A DNA stretch of 63,709 bases. Source: Lysinibacillus capsici. Its GTDB lineage: Bacteria > Bacillota > Bacilli > Bacillales_A > Planococcaceae. The notes under the pieces are model-generated. The model did no database searches. It had not been told where the DNA came from and worked only from the letters and a program-made list of their open reading frames with translations. Each line of letters begins with the position of its first letter. The stretch's first letter is position 1. The DNA lies in contig NZ_PXXX01000021.1 in assembly GCF_003367505.1 (NCBI RefSeq), positions 1-63,709 of the forward strand, written 5' to 3'. The position numbers and the translations under genes are program-made. This document shows, in pieces, positions 1 to 9,666 of the stretch.

Positions 1-465
1 CTAAATGTATACGTCTTATTTTACCAGCAGAATCATTATGAGTATCTCTCATAAAAAGAAGCACACCAAATCAATAGTATGTAGAAATTTATAGAACAAA
101 AGAGCATTTTATAAATGTAATAGACAAAATTTTTATATTTATAAATACCTAGCATTTTTTATAAACTGATTTATGTTTACTTAAATTAATAAAAAAATAA
201 TTTTTTTACAATACAGTGAATGCATATTTTATAAAATGCTTTCAATACCTAAAGATTTTTATTATCCAAATATATATTTTCTCTACAAAGAATAAGAGAT
301 AAAATTCTATTAACTCAGTATCAATTGCTTCTACATGATGGAAACATTCTAAAAGGAGATTTTTTTGAAGTAATATTATTTTTGCACAAAAACAATACAT
401 ACAATCTACAAAAAAACAGCATGCCAGAAATCATTTCTAACATACTGTACAGAAAAGTGCTTTTT
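1..465. other. AT-rich stretch without a recognisable gene
   Basis: I see no supported gene, RNA or repeat here. The sequence is very AT-rich with many stop codons in all frames. A Shine-Dalgarno-like AAAGGAGA near 352-360 is followed by a TTG codon and a stop two codons later, so it is not a gene start. The region lies downstream of the minus-strand EamA transporter and probably contains its 3' end. Confidence 0.6.
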
Positions 466-1371
466 TTAATTTATTTTTCTTTTTAGCAAGAGCAAAATTT
501 TAATTTCTTTATAATAAATACACAACAAAATTCCTACTAAAATTAATAAAGAGCCATATATTTGAACACTTGTAGGGAATTGTTTTAAAAATACAGCACT
601 CAATAGCATGGCTATAGCTGGCTCAAAGTTTAACAACAACGACGCATTTGTTGAGCCGACCTCCTTCATTTTTTGATTCCACATTAAATTGCTTACCCCA
701 TGAATAATAATCGCTGATAAGATGAGCAAAAACCAGTAGGGTACTGCAACTTGCCAATTCGTCTGCGGCAAAATAGTAAATGAAAACGGCACAAGCACCA
801 GTAAACCTATTAAATTTGTATAGAACGTAATCGACTGGGCTGACATTTTCAGACTAAGATGATTGACAATAATGAGGAACAAAGCAAAGCTTAGCATTGT
901 AATTAAGCTCAGCACCTCACCCTTACCGATTGAAATGGTGATAAGTGCCCCTTTTGTAATGATGAGGCCAACACCAACAAATGATAGTATTGCACCTAGC
1001 CAAAATATGCCGTTACGTGATTCATGATAGATCATTTTATTCAGCAGAGATGTGACAATCGGTGCACAGGCTAATATTAAAGCCGCAGTGATAGGAGAAG
1101 TGTGCTGGAGACTAGCATAAAAGCTATAGTGATTAATGGAAACGCCCAGTATTCCTGCAAGGATCAATAACAATAAATCATTTCTTGTAAATGTTGTTCG
1201 GTAGATTGCTTTCCAACTAATCCCTCCTAAAAAGAGAACAATGACAATCAATCTAAAAATGGCAACCGTTAAAGGATCCCAATGTTCAATTAAAATAGAG
1301 CCAATAATGAAGTTACTGGCCCAAAAAAATACACAGCTAAATAAAATCATATAGATTGGTAGTTGTTTCAT
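466..1371 (-). CDS. EamA/DMT-family transporter
   Basis: The 301-residue, highly hydrophobic protein has about ten predicted membrane helices and ends in a short Lys/Arg-rich tail (KEIKILLLLKRKIN). It looks like two EamA repeats of five helices each, the usual architecture and length (about 300 aa) of drug/metabolite exporters of the RhaT/YdcZ type. Typical features are FFWASNFIIG in the first helix and FVGVGLIITKG at the end of the first repeat. The substrate cannot be predicted; members export amino acids, nucleosides or drugs. The ATG at 1371 is preceded by only a weak ribosome binding site. It stands alone, separated from the amidohydrolase genes by a hairpin. Confidence 0.85.
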   Translation of the reverse strand: MKQLPIYMILFSCVFFWASNFIIGSILIEHWDPLTVAIFRLIVIVLFLGGISWKAIYRTTFTRNDLLLLILAGILGVSINHYSFYASLQHTSPITAALILACAPIVTSLLNKMIYHESRNGIFWLGAILSFVGVGLIITKGALITISIGKGEVLSLITMLSFALFLIIVNHLSLKMSAQSITFYTNLIGLLVLVPFSFTILPQTNWQVAVPYWFLLILSAIIIHGVSNLMWNQKMKEVGSTNASLLLNFEPAIAMLLSAVFLKQFPTSVQIYGSLLILVGILLCIYYKEIKILLLLKRKIN

Positions 1372-1465
1372 ATTTTATCGCACCCGCAAATAAAGAGATT
1401 TCTACATAAGTAATGGCAAATCTACTTCCCTTTCCTTTATTCATCTTTCCTATTAAAACATAAGT

Positions 1466-1496
1466 ATAGCAAACTAGAAAATTTCTAGTTTGCTAT
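1466..1496 (-). terminator. perfect hairpin, likely terminator of the amidohydrolase operon
   Basis: Two 15-nt arms (5' arm ATAGCAAACTAGAAA) are exact reverse complements separated by one base. The hairpin lies just past the stop of the gene ending at 1529, between two minus-strand genes. The T-run on the minus strand is weak, so terminator function is inferred from position and stem strength. Confidence 0.65.
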
Positions 1497-1528
1497 GTTA
1501 TCTAAATAAGGGGGATTTAGATTTATGC

Positions 1529-2740
1529 TTAATTGATAAACTTTCCTTTAGACATAACCACTCGGTTGGATGGTTTACGTGCAATAACTTCCGCGCTTGA
1601 TACTGCGTCAAAGAATACAAAACTTGCTTCGTCCTTCACATTCGGCCAAACCTTCTGACCATTTGCATCTAATGGCGTGACACCACTTGTAATATATTTT
1701 AATGTTTGTCGAATAGAGCGTTCGTCAAGTTTACGAGAAATATCTGCAAAAGTAGTCGCTTTTTCTAAAATATCTCCTGAGCCATTAGGACTCCAAGAAT
1801 CATAAAAGCCGTCACAACCAAAATGGACATCCACGCCGTGCTCTGTTAGTAATTCAATCGGTGGAATTAATCGTCGCAAATCAAATGGCACCGTTGACAT
1901 TATTTTTACTTGTTGTTGTGCTAAACGATCTGCAATTTTATGTTGCTCCATGATTGATACATCACCAAGTGAAAAGGCATGACTTATTGCCGTTCTCCCC
2001 TGATATTTGGCATCCTCCACGATGTCTATCCATTTATCGATTGTATAATACCCAACATGTCCACCATCATGTAAATGAATATCGACATCAACATTAAATT
2101 CCTGTGCAATATCCATCACTTCATAAAGAGAAGGCTCGATCGAGTTATCGATGCCAGCTGGATCTAGGCCGCCAATCATCGTCGCTCCATTGCGTAAAGC
2201 TTCACGCAATAATTTAGGGACATCATCTCTTAGTAGACCATGCTGTGGAAAGGCAATGACTTCGGATGTCACGACATCTTTATAATCGTCCAATGCCGCT
2301 AGTACACCTTCTAAATTTTTTAATCCAATGTATGGATCGATATTGACATGTGTACGAATATGATTCGCACCATTCTTAAGGATTTTTTCAATCATTGCAG
2401 CCGCACGTTGTTTACCTGTTGTAGCAAGAACGGATAACTCTTGTGCTTCACGATCAAGTCGTTCCTTTAAATTCTTTACGGGCACACAAGCCTTCCACGG
2501 TAAAGATAAGTATGTTTTATCTAAATGATTATGCATTTCCTTAAAGGCAGGTAATAGCAGCTTCCCTTTCATATCTGTGACTTCGTTTTGAGAATCGATT
2601 GCGTCTGTTGCGGGTACAATTTGCGAAATGAAGCCATCTGTAATTTCAAGGTGAAAAAGCTCCACTTTCGTTCCAACTGTATCATTTTCCTTTAGATATT
2701 CTCCTGTTTCAAGTAGAACATTTGTAAGCCAGTGCTTCAT
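1529..2740 (-). CDS. CodA-like amidohydrolase (second of a tandem pair)
   Basis: A 403-residue amidohydrolase-superfamily enzyme. The metal-binding HNHLDKT motif follows the first beta strand (LLPAFKEMHNH), and the later metal residues are in VDIHLHDGG, ISHAFSLGD and HFGCDGFYDSW. The layout follows E. coli cytosine deaminase (also FPQHGLLR and GGLDPAGID), but CodA has a catalytic Glu three residues after the strand-5 His (HCDE). Here the sequence is HLHD, so a different hydrolysis or deamination is likely. The start is the ATG at 2740, with GAAAGGAGAATT upstream. It overlaps the preceding paralogue by ATGA, so the two are translationally coupled. Substrate unknown; probably a nitrogen-containing cyclic or amide compound brought in by the adjacent transporter. 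Confidence 0.8.
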   Translation of the reverse strand: MKHWLTNVLLETGEYLKENDTVGTKVELFHLEITDGFISQIVPATDAIDSQNEVTDMKGKLLLPAFKEMHNHLDKTYLSLPWKACVPVKNLKERLDREAQELSVLATTGKQRAAAMIEKILKNGANHIRTHVNIDPYIGLKNLEGVLAALDDYKDVVTSEVIAFPQHGLLRDDVPKLLREALRNGATMIGGLDPAGIDNSIEPSLYEVMDIAQEFNVDVDIHLHDGGHVGYYTIDKWIDIVEDAKYQGRTAISHAFSLGDVSIMEQHKIADRLAQQQVKIMSTVPFDLRRLIPPIELLTEHGVDVHFGCDGFYDSWSPNGSGDILEKATTFADISRKLDERSIRQTLKYITSGVTPLDANGQKVWPNVKDEASFVFFDAVSSAEVIARKPSNRVVMSKGKFIN

Positions 2741-3987
2741 CTGAATTCTCCTTTCAACTCTCCTACATCCTGTTGGTGAATCATTTTGCCTTGTGAAATG
2801 ACCGTAGTAATTGGGCATCTTCTTGCTATCACATGTGCAGTGCTCACGCCATCCACTAACAGCATATTCGCTTTATCACCAACTTGTGGCCAAACACGTT
2901 CTCCTACATCATTCAATGGTGTGATACCACCAGAGGCGTATTTCCAAGCTCGACTTAATGAATATTCATCAATAAAACGGAATCTCTCCGCCATGACATT
3001 TAATTTCATAATCGTATTACCAGTACCATATGGTGACCAATGATCTGTTAAGCTATCATGTCCCACAGATACCTTTACACCATTGTTATAAAGATAAGGA
3101 ATTGGTATTGTCGAACGGTTCAAATCGATTGGTACAGTTGTTGTTACATCCATTTGTACCTCAGCCATGGCTTGAACTAAATTTTCTAACCGTGACTGTT
3201 CTAAATCAGCAAGTGCCATCGCATGGCTAATTGTGACTTGACCTTCTTTTTTCGCCTGTTTCGTTAACTCAATCAGTTTATAAAATTCAAATTCGCCTAG
3301 TGTGTTCGCTGTGTGAATATGAATATCGATCCCTGCATTATAGTCTTGTGCAATACCCATCGTTGTTTGCAATGACTTTTCGATATTGCGATCTACAATG
3401 GATGGGTCAACGCCTCCAACAAGCGTTGCTCCCATCGCCATTGCCTCACGGATTAGTCCCTCTACATTGGAGCGTAATAAGCCATGCTGTGGAAAGGCTA
3501 CAATATCATAGGTGATTTGATCTTGATAGTTTGCTAAAACCTGTTTTGTAATTTCAATATGCTTTGTCCCAATTTGTGGGTCAACATTACAATGTGAACG
3601 AATATGTGTGTGTCCTTGGGAAATGAGCCACTTCACCATTTCCTCAGCTCGATAAGCAGCTGTCGGCAATTGTTTAGGTAGTAGTGTTCTTTCTTCTTCA
3701 ATGCGTGTTAAAATCCCTTTAGTAATGGGTCTTGGTGCCTGCCATTCTCCGCCGAAATACGTTTTATCAATATGAATATGCATTTCTCGGAATGAAGGGA
3801 CTAATAGTTGCTGTTGTGCATCTATTACTTCTACATCTTCATCAGCCACTATATCCTTATCTACTTGTTGAACATGTCCATCTTCGATTAGAACATCATA
3901 AATACCTGTACGAGTAGCAACAATGTGTTCATTTTCGCGCTCATATGCTTCTTCTAATCTCACATTTTTCAGCAATAGTTTACTCAT
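2737..3987 (-). CDS. CodA-like amidohydrolase (first of a tandem pair)
   Basis: A 416-residue paralogue of the downstream gene, sharing motif order and spacing: FREMHIHIDKTYF (HxH), HCNVDPQIGTKH, FPQHGLLR, GGVDPSIVDRN, DIHIHTAN, ISHAMALAD and VGHDSLTDHWSPYGTGN (metal Asp region). The position of the CodA catalytic Glu is Thr (HIHT), so cytosine deaminase is unlikely. The start ATG has GGGAGG 6-7 nt upstream. The gap to the preceding lipoprotein gene is about 44 nt with no terminator, so the three minus-strand genes are probably one operon. Two divergent paralogues may act on related substrates, on successive steps, or as a heteromer; the sequence does not decide. Confidence 0.8.
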   Translation of the reverse strand: MSKLLLKNVRLEEAYERENEHIVATRTGIYDVLIEDGHVQQVDKDIVADEDVEVIDAQQQLLVPSFREMHIHIDKTYFGGEWQAPRPITKGILTRIEEERTLLPKQLPTAAYRAEEMVKWLISQGHTHIRSHCNVDPQIGTKHIEITKQVLANYQDQITYDIVAFPQHGLLRSNVEGLIREAMAMGATLVGGVDPSIVDRNIEKSLQTTMGIAQDYNAGIDIHIHTANTLGEFEFYKLIELTKQAKKEGQVTISHAMALADLEQSRLENLVQAMAEVQMDVTTTVPIDLNRSTIPIPYLYNNGVKVSVGHDSLTDHWSPYGTGNTIMKLNVMAERFRFIDEYSLSRAWKYASGGITPLNDVGERVWPQVGDKANMLLVDGVSTAHVIARRCPITTVISQGKMIHQQDVGELKGEFR

Positions 3988-4031
3988 AGTTTCCTCCCAA
4001 TTGGTATTTTTTCGTCTATCACCAAATTTGA

Positions 4032-5591
4032 TTACTCTACAATTTCAACGCCACTGATCATCGTGTAGTTAGATGCATCTAACCAGAAACCTTTTACAGC
4101 ATTGCTGTAAACTGCTAAATGCTCATAGTTACGCACTGGAATATACACAGCTTCGTCTAACTCGATTTGCATTGCTTTTTTGTAGATTTCATTACGTGCC
4201 TCTTGGTTTGCTTCAGAACGCCCTTGCTCAATTAGCTTGTCTACTTCTGGATTTGAATAGTAGAAATGGTTTCCTGGAGGCCCCATAGATGCAGTGTGGA
4301 ATAGATTGTATTGGTTATAATCAGCATCACCCGTTGCATTACCCCAACCACTAATAAAGATTTGATGCTGTTCTTTCGTAATTTCAGAAATAAATGCACC
4401 ATACTCCATTACTTGAATATCAACATCTAATCCGATTCCTTTTAATTGAGATTGAATAACCTCCGCCATGTTGATACGCTCTTTACGGTCACTTGTCAGT
4501 AATTTAACTTTTGTTCCCTCTTGAACGCCAGCTTCTTTTAACAATTCTTTAGCCTTCACTACATCATAGTCATACGGTTTCGTTTCACTAGAATATCCAA
4601 TAATTTTTGGACTCATTGCAGAATTTGCAAGTGTTCCTACATTATCATAAATACCGCTAATAATTGCTTCACGGTCAACAGCATAGCTAATAGCTTGACG
4701 TACTTTTACATCAGATAATAACGTATCTTTCACGTTGAATCCGATAAATTCTACTGCTAGTCCTTCTGCACGGAATAAATTCATCGTTGAAGAATTTTCA
4801 ATACGATCAATCTCTGTTACAGGTACTTGTTCAGCAATATGTGCTTCTCCACTTTCAATCATTGCTAGACGAGTAGAATCCTCTGGTACAACTTTAAATG
4901 TTACTTTATCTACTTTCGGTACAGTCCCCCAATAATCTTTATTCGAAATTAAAGTGATTTCTTGACCAGATTTCCAAGTTTCAAATACAAATGGGCCTGT
5001 CCCTACTGGATGAGTTGCTAATTCGTCCGCTGCTTCAGCAATCGCTTTCGGGCTCATCATGCTACCCTCTTGACTGGCTAAAATAGATAGAAGCGGAGCA
5101 TATGGTTCTTTTAATTTCAACGTTACAACATATTCATCATCTACCACTACTTCACTAATCATAGATAATTTATCACGCTGTGGTGATCCAGTTGCAGGAT
5201 CTAGAATTCGGTCAAATGTCGCTTTTACAGCCTCTGCATTAAAATCTGCTCCATCATGGAATTTAATGCCTTCATTTAATGTAAATGTCCAAGTGACTTC
5301 ATCTTTTTGCTCCCACTCTTTTGCAAGTAATGGAACAATTTTACGATCTCTATCAAAAGCGACAAGTGTTTCATATACCTTGCCATGAATAATATTTGCT
5401 GATGGAATATCTGTAATAAAGTGAGGATCAAGACTTGTCGCATCTGCTGCTCTTAGAACAACTAATTCTCCTCCTACGCTTTTTGATCCCTCTTTGGAAC
5501 CTTCTGTACTATTATTGCTAGCAGTAGAGCAGGCTTGCAGAATAAGTACAGTTATTAGTGCCATGAATAAAAACAACTTCATTTTCTTCAT
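4032..5591 (-). CDS. ABC transporter substrate-binding lipoprotein (SBP family 5)
   Basis: About 519 residues of the DppA/OppA/NikA type. A lipoprotein signal peptide ends in the lipobox LQAC, so Cys is the lipidated first residue of the mature protein. Typical family 5 motifs are GTGPFVFETW, ISYAVDREAII and ISGWGNATGDADYN. I prefer the second in-frame ATG at 5591 because AAGGAGG lies 8 nt upstream of it; the ATG at 5597 is only 2 nt from that site. Family members bind peptides, nickel complexes, glutathione or other small molecules at the outer membrane face. It is divergent from the cognate permease genes and upstream of two amidohydrolases, so the ligand is probably their substrate or its precursor. 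Confidence 0.9.
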   Translation of the reverse strand: MKKMKLFLFMALITVLILQACSTASNNSTEGSKEGSKSVGGELVVLRAADATSLDPHFITDIPSANIIHGKVYETLVAFDRDRKIVPLLAKEWEQKDEVTWTFTLNEGIKFHDGADFNAEAVKATFDRILDPATGSPQRDKLSMISEVVVDDEYVVTLKLKEPYAPLLSILASQEGSMMSPKAIAEAADELATHPVGTGPFVFETWKSGQEITLISNKDYWGTVPKVDKVTFKVVPEDSTRLAMIESGEAHIAEQVPVTEIDRIENSSTMNLFRAEGLAVEFIGFNVKDTLLSDVKVRQAISYAVDREAIISGIYDNVGTLANSAMSPKIIGYSSETKPYDYDVVKAKELLKEAGVQEGTKVKLLTSDRKERINMAEVIQSQLKGIGLDVDIQVMEYGAFISEITKEQHQIFISGWGNATGDADYNQYNLFHTASMGPPGNHFYYSNPEVDKLIEQGRSEANQEARNEIYKKAMQIELDEAVYIPVRNYEHLAVYSNAVKGFWLDASNYTMISGVEIVE

Positions 5592-5650
5592 CAACATTTC
5601 CTCCTTGTGTGATTTGTTCCTTACATTTCGAATTATAAAGAAATAAAATT

Positions 5651-5690
5651 CACTTGTTTTTTAAAATTTTTACGTGTTTTTTAAATTTTC
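5651..5690. promoter_or_regulatory. tandem 20-bp direct repeats in divergent promoter region
   Basis: Two head-to-tail 20-nt units, 5651-5670 and 5671-5690, match at 16 of 20 positions around a core TGTTTTTTAAA. They lie between the divergent lipoprotein and permease genes. Spacing of two helical turns between direct half-sites is common for AraC-type and other DNA-binding response regulators, and such a regulator is encoded at 10458-11159. Function is inferred; the region is AT-rich, which weakens the case. Confidence 0.4.
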
Positions 5691-5773
5691 TGACTAATAA
5701 GCCATAAAATATTTACATTCTTTACGCTTTTCACTAAATTGAAATCAAATCAAATAGAAAAGGAGTATTCGAT

Positions 5774-6676
5774 ATGAATAAAGTAACAACTACTATTGAT
5801 CATTCTGTTTTAGTGAATGCACGCAAGGCATCTAGAAAAAAGAATCTTGTTTCTTTCCTAAACAAAATCAAAAAGAATAAAGCAGCTGTCGTAGGAGGCA
5901 TCATCATTCTTCTATATATATTGATGTTTCTTATCGGGCCCATTTTAGCCCCTTACGATCCCTACGACGTACAATTAGATCAAAAATTACAAGGACCAAG
6001 CGTTGAACATCTAATGGGAACGGATGACAAAGGGCGAGATATTTTAAGTCGAATTTTATATGGATCACGTTTATCAATTGGTGTTGGTATTTCAGCTGTT
6101 TTATTCGGTGGTACAATCGGCACTTTCTTAGGTCTTATTGCTGGCTATTATGGCAGATGGGTTGATTCTATTATTAGTAGAATTTTAGATATCATGCTTG
6201 CGTTCCCAGGTATTTTGCTAGCTTTAGCGATTGTTAGTGCATTGGGGCCGAGCCTTATCAATGTCACAATTGCTGTTGGTTTTTTCTCTATTCCTATGTT
6301 TGCTCGTATTGTACGTGGCTCAACAATGGAGGTTAAAAAATTAGAATATATCGATGCTGTCAAAACACTTGGAGCAAATGATATGACGATTTTAATTAAG
6401 CATATTTTTCCAAATATTTTATCACCTATTATTGTACAAGCATCAATGCGCTTAGCAACCGCTATTCTATCTGCAGCAGGACTATCATTCTTAGGTTTAG
6501 GTGCTCAGCCACCATCTCCTGAATGGGGTGCCATGCTTTCTAACGGACGAGATTTTCTATTTACCGCTCCTTATATGGCGCTATTCCCAGGTATTATGAT
6601 TTCTATACTTGTATTAGGCTTTAACTTATTTGGTGACGGTTTACGCGATGCGCTAGACCCAAGAATGAAAAATTAA
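5774..6676 (+). CDS. Dpp/Opp-type ABC permease (DppC-like)
   Basis: A 300-residue inner-membrane permease. A cytosolic Lys-rich N-terminus precedes the first helix (about residues 40-60), then LMGTDDKGRDILSRILYGSRLS, the usual DppC signature before a cluster of five helices. The EAA loop that contacts the ATPases is near residues 190-215, with AVKTLGANDMTIL and the conserved Gly. It ends [14 protein letters not shown], typical for DppC. AAAAGGAG precedes the ATG. Here the C-type permease comes before the B-type one, the reverse of most dpp operons and of the second system in this window. The gap to the next gene is 14 nt. Confidence 0.9.
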   Translation: MNKVTTTIDHSVLVNARKASRKKNLVSFLNKIKKNKAAVVGGIIILLYILMFLIGPILAPYDPYDVQLDQKLQGPSVEHLMGTDDKGRDILSRILYGSRLSIGVGISAVLFGGTIGTFLGLIAGYYGRWVDSIISRILDIMLAFPGILLALAIVSALGPSLINVTIAVGFFSIPMFARIVRGSTMEVKKLEYIDAVKTLGANDMTILIKHIFPNILSPIIVQASMRLATAILSAAGLSFLGLGAQPPSPEWGAMLSNGRDFLFTAPYMALFPGIMISILVLGFNLFGDGLRDALDPRMKN

Positions 6677-6690
6677 AGGAGAGAAGACAC

Positions 6691-7611
6691 ATGACATTAT
6701 TTATCTTAAAACGACTAGCTCAAATTATTCCTGTAACACTTGGTGTAACGCTTGTTGTTTTTCTAATTATGCAGATGATTCCCGGAGACCCAGCGATTAT
6801 TTTAGCAGGAGAAGGAGCTTCTCAAGAAACGGTTGCAGAATTACGTGAAAATTTAGGGCTCAATAAACCATTAGCAGTTCAATATACAGACTATATTAAA
6901 AATCTTCTACAAGGAGATATGGGTAACTCTTTAAAAAATAATCAACCAGTATTCGAGGAAATTACCTCCCGATTACCGATTACCATAGAGCTAGCCTTTT
7001 ATAGTATTTTAATCACCATTGTTCTGGGGCTTATTGCGGGTATTATCTCCGCTATCCGTCCTTATTCTTTGATGGATGTAGGATTAATGGTTGTCGCTTT
7101 ATTAGGGATTTCCCTTCCAAGCTTCTGGTTAGGAATTTTATTAATGTATGTATTCTCTGTACAGTTACACTGGCTTCCTGTAGCAGGCTGGGATAGTGCC
7201 AAACATATTATTCTACCAGCTGTCACACTTGGTGCTGGTGGAGCTGCCATCGTCGCTCGTATGACTCGCTCTAGTATGTTAGAGGTTGTAAACCAAGACT
7301 ATATACGAACAGCGAAAGCAAAAGGCTTAAAAGGATACATCATCATTTTAAAGCACGCATTACGCAATGCCTTGATTCCAGTTATTACAGTAGTAGGCTT
7401 ACAGTTTGGTAGTTTACTTGGCGGAACAGTTTTAGTTGAATCGGTTTTCGCTGTAAACGGATTAGGACGAATGATTGTAGATGCCATTCGAACACGTGAT
7501 ATACCAGTCGTACAAGGTGGCGTTCTTGTTGCCTCGTTAATATTTGTTTTCATTAATCTTTTTGTAGACATATTGTACCGATTCTTTAATAAACGAATGG
7601 ATTTAAACTAA
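6691..7611 (+). CDS. Dpp/Opp-type ABC permease (DppB-like)
   Basis: A 306-residue permease with six predicted helices. The N-terminal FILKRLAQIIPVTLGVTLVV and the IPGDPA motif are diagnostic of DppB/OppB. The C-terminal half carries the EAA-type loop (QDYIRTAKAKGL) and the LLGGTVLVESVFAVNGLGR signature. It forms the transmembrane heterodimer with the preceding permease. GGAGAGAAG lies just upstream of the ATG and the next gene follows after 15 nt, so it is part of a tight permease-permease-ATPase-ATPase operon. Confidence 0.9.
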   Translation: MTLFILKRLAQIIPVTLGVTLVVFLIMQMIPGDPAIILAGEGASQETVAELRENLGLNKPLAVQYTDYIKNLLQGDMGNSLKNNQPVFEEITSRLPITIELAFYSILITIVLGLIAGIISAIRPYSLMDVGLMVVALLGISLPSFWLGILLMYVFSVQLHWLPVAGWDSAKHIILPAVTLGAGGAAIVARMTRSSMLEVVNQDYIRTAKAKGLKGYIIILKHALRNALIPVITVVGLQFGSLLGGTVLVESVFAVNGLGRMIVDAIRTRDIPVVQGGVLVASLIFVFINLFVDILYRFFNKRMDLN

Positions 7612-7626
7612 GGAGGGGAAAAACGG

Positions 7627-8640
7627 ATGAAACAAGAAACCGTGTTGGAAGTAAAAAATTTACAAACCTATTTTTATTCGAGTGAAGGGGTTGCCAAAGC
7701 TGTCGATGGGGTATCCTTTACTCTTCAAAAAGGAGAAACACTGGGCATTGTTGGTGAATCTGGTTGTGGAAAATCCATGACTTCCCTGTCATTACTTCGT
7801 TTAGTACCATCGCCTCCTGGTAAAATCATCAATGGCGAAATTTTATTAAATAATACAGACATTTTGAAGCTCTCAGATGAAGAGCTACGTAAAATTCGGG
7901 GCAATAAAATATCGATGATTTTTCAAGAGCCTATGACAAGCTTAAATCCTGTATTATCCGTTGGAGAGCAAATTGCTGAATCCATTCGATTGCACCAAGG
8001 CTTATCACGTAAAGAAGCATGGCAAAAGGCTGTCGATATGATTCGCCTAGTTGGGATTCCTGCACCCGAAAAAAGAGCGAAGCAGGAGCCTTATCAGTTA
8101 AGTGGTGGGATGCGACAGCGCATTATGATTGCCATGGCACTAGCGTGTACACCAGATGTGTTAATTGCTGACGAACCGACAACTGCCCTTGATGTAACTA
8201 TTCAAGCTCAAATTATTGATATTATTCAAAACCTGCAAAAACAACTAGGCATGAGCATTATCTTCATTACCCATGACCTTGGTGTTGTAGCAGAAATCTG
8301 CGATAAGATTGCTGTTATGTATGCGGGACAGGTTGTAGAAGAAGGCACAACAGAAAGTCTTTTTGAAAAACCGCTACACCCTTATACAAATGGATTAATT
8401 CAATCATTACCAAAGCTATATGAAGACCAAGAAGAATTATCTACTATTCACGGAACTGTCCCAAGTCCCTATAATTATCCAATTGGCTGCCGTTATGCAG
8501 AACGTTGCCCATTTGCTACAGATTTATGTCGTGAACAACAGCCTGAGCTTTTGACTGTAGAGCAAGGAAAAAAGGTAAGATGCTGGATGTACAGTAATGA
8601 ATGGCAAGGAGAAACACTTATGAAGGAGCTGACAGTATGA
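7627..8640 (+). CDS. Dpp/Opp-type ABC ATPase (DppD-like)
   Basis: A 337-residue cytosolic ATPase with Walker A GESGCGKS (about residues 44-51), signature LSGGMRQR (about 158-165), Walker [13 protein letters not shown] and switch His in IFITHDLG. The C-terminal oligopeptide/dipeptide transporter extension has the [14 protein letters not shown] cysteine cluster, which in this subfamily can hold an iron-sulfur cluster. RBS AAGGAGGGG precedes the ATG. It overlaps the next ATPase by ATGA, giving coupled translation of the two ATPases. Confidence 0.92.
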   Translation: MKQETVLEVKNLQTYFYSSEGVAKAVDGVSFTLQKGETLGIVGESGCGKSMTSLSLLRLVPSPPGKIINGEILLNNTDILKLSDEELRKIRGNKISMIFQEPMTSLNPVLSVGEQIAESIRLHQGLSRKEAWQKAVDMIRLVGIPAPEKRAKQEPYQLSGGMRQRIMIAMALACTPDVLIADEPTTALDVTIQAQIIDIIQNLQKQLGMSIIFITHDLGVVAEICDKIAVMYAGQVVEEGTTESLFEKPLHPYTNGLIQSLPKLYEDQEELSTIHGTVPSPYNYPIGCRYAERCPFATDLCREQQPELLTVEQGKKVRCWMYSNEWQGETLMKELTV

Positions 8641-9629
8641 CAACAGCGCAACATACACAACCACTATTACAAGTAAATGATTTAAAGCAGCATTTTTTCT
8701 TAAAAAAAGAAAAGCTCTTCGGTCCACAGCAGGTTGTAAAAGCTGTGGATGGGGTGTCTTTCGACATCATGCCTGGTGAGACGCTCAGTATTGTAGGAGA
8801 ATCTGGCTGCGGAAAATCAACAACTGGTCGTTCTATTTTAAGATTAGATGAGCCTACTGCTGGAGAGGTATTATTATTCGGTAAAAATCTAGTGAATATG
8901 AACAAAAAAGAGCTTCGTGCTGCACGCAAGGACATTCAAATTATTTTCCAAGATCCCTATGCGTCCCTTAACCCACGAAGAACCATTCGTAAAATGTTAA
9001 CAGAGGCCATGTCTATTCAAAAAATTGTACCACCTGAGCATCAAGAAGCACGCATGATTGAATTAATGTCTCTTGTCGGGTTACGTCCTGAATACTTAGA
9101 GCGTTATCCACATGAATTTTCGGGTGGTCAGCGTCAGCGGATTGGTATTGCCAGAGCCCTTGCTGTTAATCCTAAAATTATTATTTGTGATGAGTCTGTT
9201 TCTGCCCTAGATGTTTCCATTCAAGCTCAAATACTAAATTTACTAAAACAACTACAAAGAGATTTAGATTTAACCTTTTTATTTATCTCACACGATTTAA
9301 GTGTTGTTCGACATATTTCAGACCGTATTATGGTGATGTATCTTGGAAAGGTCGTAGAAATTGCTGATAAGCATTCCCTTTTTACTCAGCCACATCATCC
9401 TTATACAAAAGCACTGTTTTCTTCTATACCTGTTATTGATAAGCAGTATCGTAAGGAGCGCATTATTTTAAAAGGTGACTTACCATCACCTCTTAGTCCC
9501 CCTACTGGCTGTAGCTTTCACACACGTTGCCCATTCGCAACGGATAAATGTAAAGCAGAAGTGCCAGCACTACGAGCGATCACTGCAACACATAAGGTAG
9601 CTTGCCATTTCGCAGAAAATTTAGTTTAA
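8637..9629 (+). CDS. Dpp/Opp-type ABC ATPase (DppF-like)
   Basis: A 330-residue second ATPase with Walker [10 protein letters not shown], signature FSGGQRQR, Walker [13 protein letters not shown], switch His in FISHDLS, and the C-terminal [14 protein letters not shown] cysteine cluster. Walker B ends DES rather than the common DEP, a normal DppF variant. The start is the ATG at 8637, with AAGGAG upstream and the ATGA overlap with the previous stop; the longer frame from 8601 lacks these. It pairs with the preceding protein to energise transport. Confidence 0.92.
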   Translation: MTTAQHTQPLLQVNDLKQHFFLKKEKLFGPQQVVKAVDGVSFDIMPGETLSIVGESGCGKSTTGRSILRLDEPTAGEVLLFGKNLVNMNKKELRAARKDIQIIFQDPYASLNPRRTIRKMLTEAMSIQKIVPPEHQEARMIELMSLVGLRPEYLERYPHEFSGGQRQRIGIARALAVNPKIIICDESVSALDVSIQAQILNLLKQLQRDLDLTFLFISHDLSVVRHISDRIMVMYLGKVVEIADKHSLFTQPHHPYTKALFSSIPVIDKQYRKERIILKGDLPSPLSPPTGCSFHTRCPFATDKCKAEVPALRAITATHKVACHFAENLV

Positions 9630-9666
9630 TGTATCTTACACTTACAAAATAAACGGAGAGGTCATT

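Noticed and set aside
347..375. Shine-Dalgarno-like AAAGGAGA followed by TTG
   Set aside because: The frame closes after two codons, so no peptide is encoded.
1466..1496. Insertion-sequence terminal repeat
   Set aside because: No transposase or target duplication is near; a similar hairpin at 58173 is clearly a terminator.
1529..3987. Annotation of the tandem amidohydrolases as cytosine deaminases
   Set aside because: The catalytic Glu after the strand-5 His is missing in both, and no pyrimidine gene is nearby.
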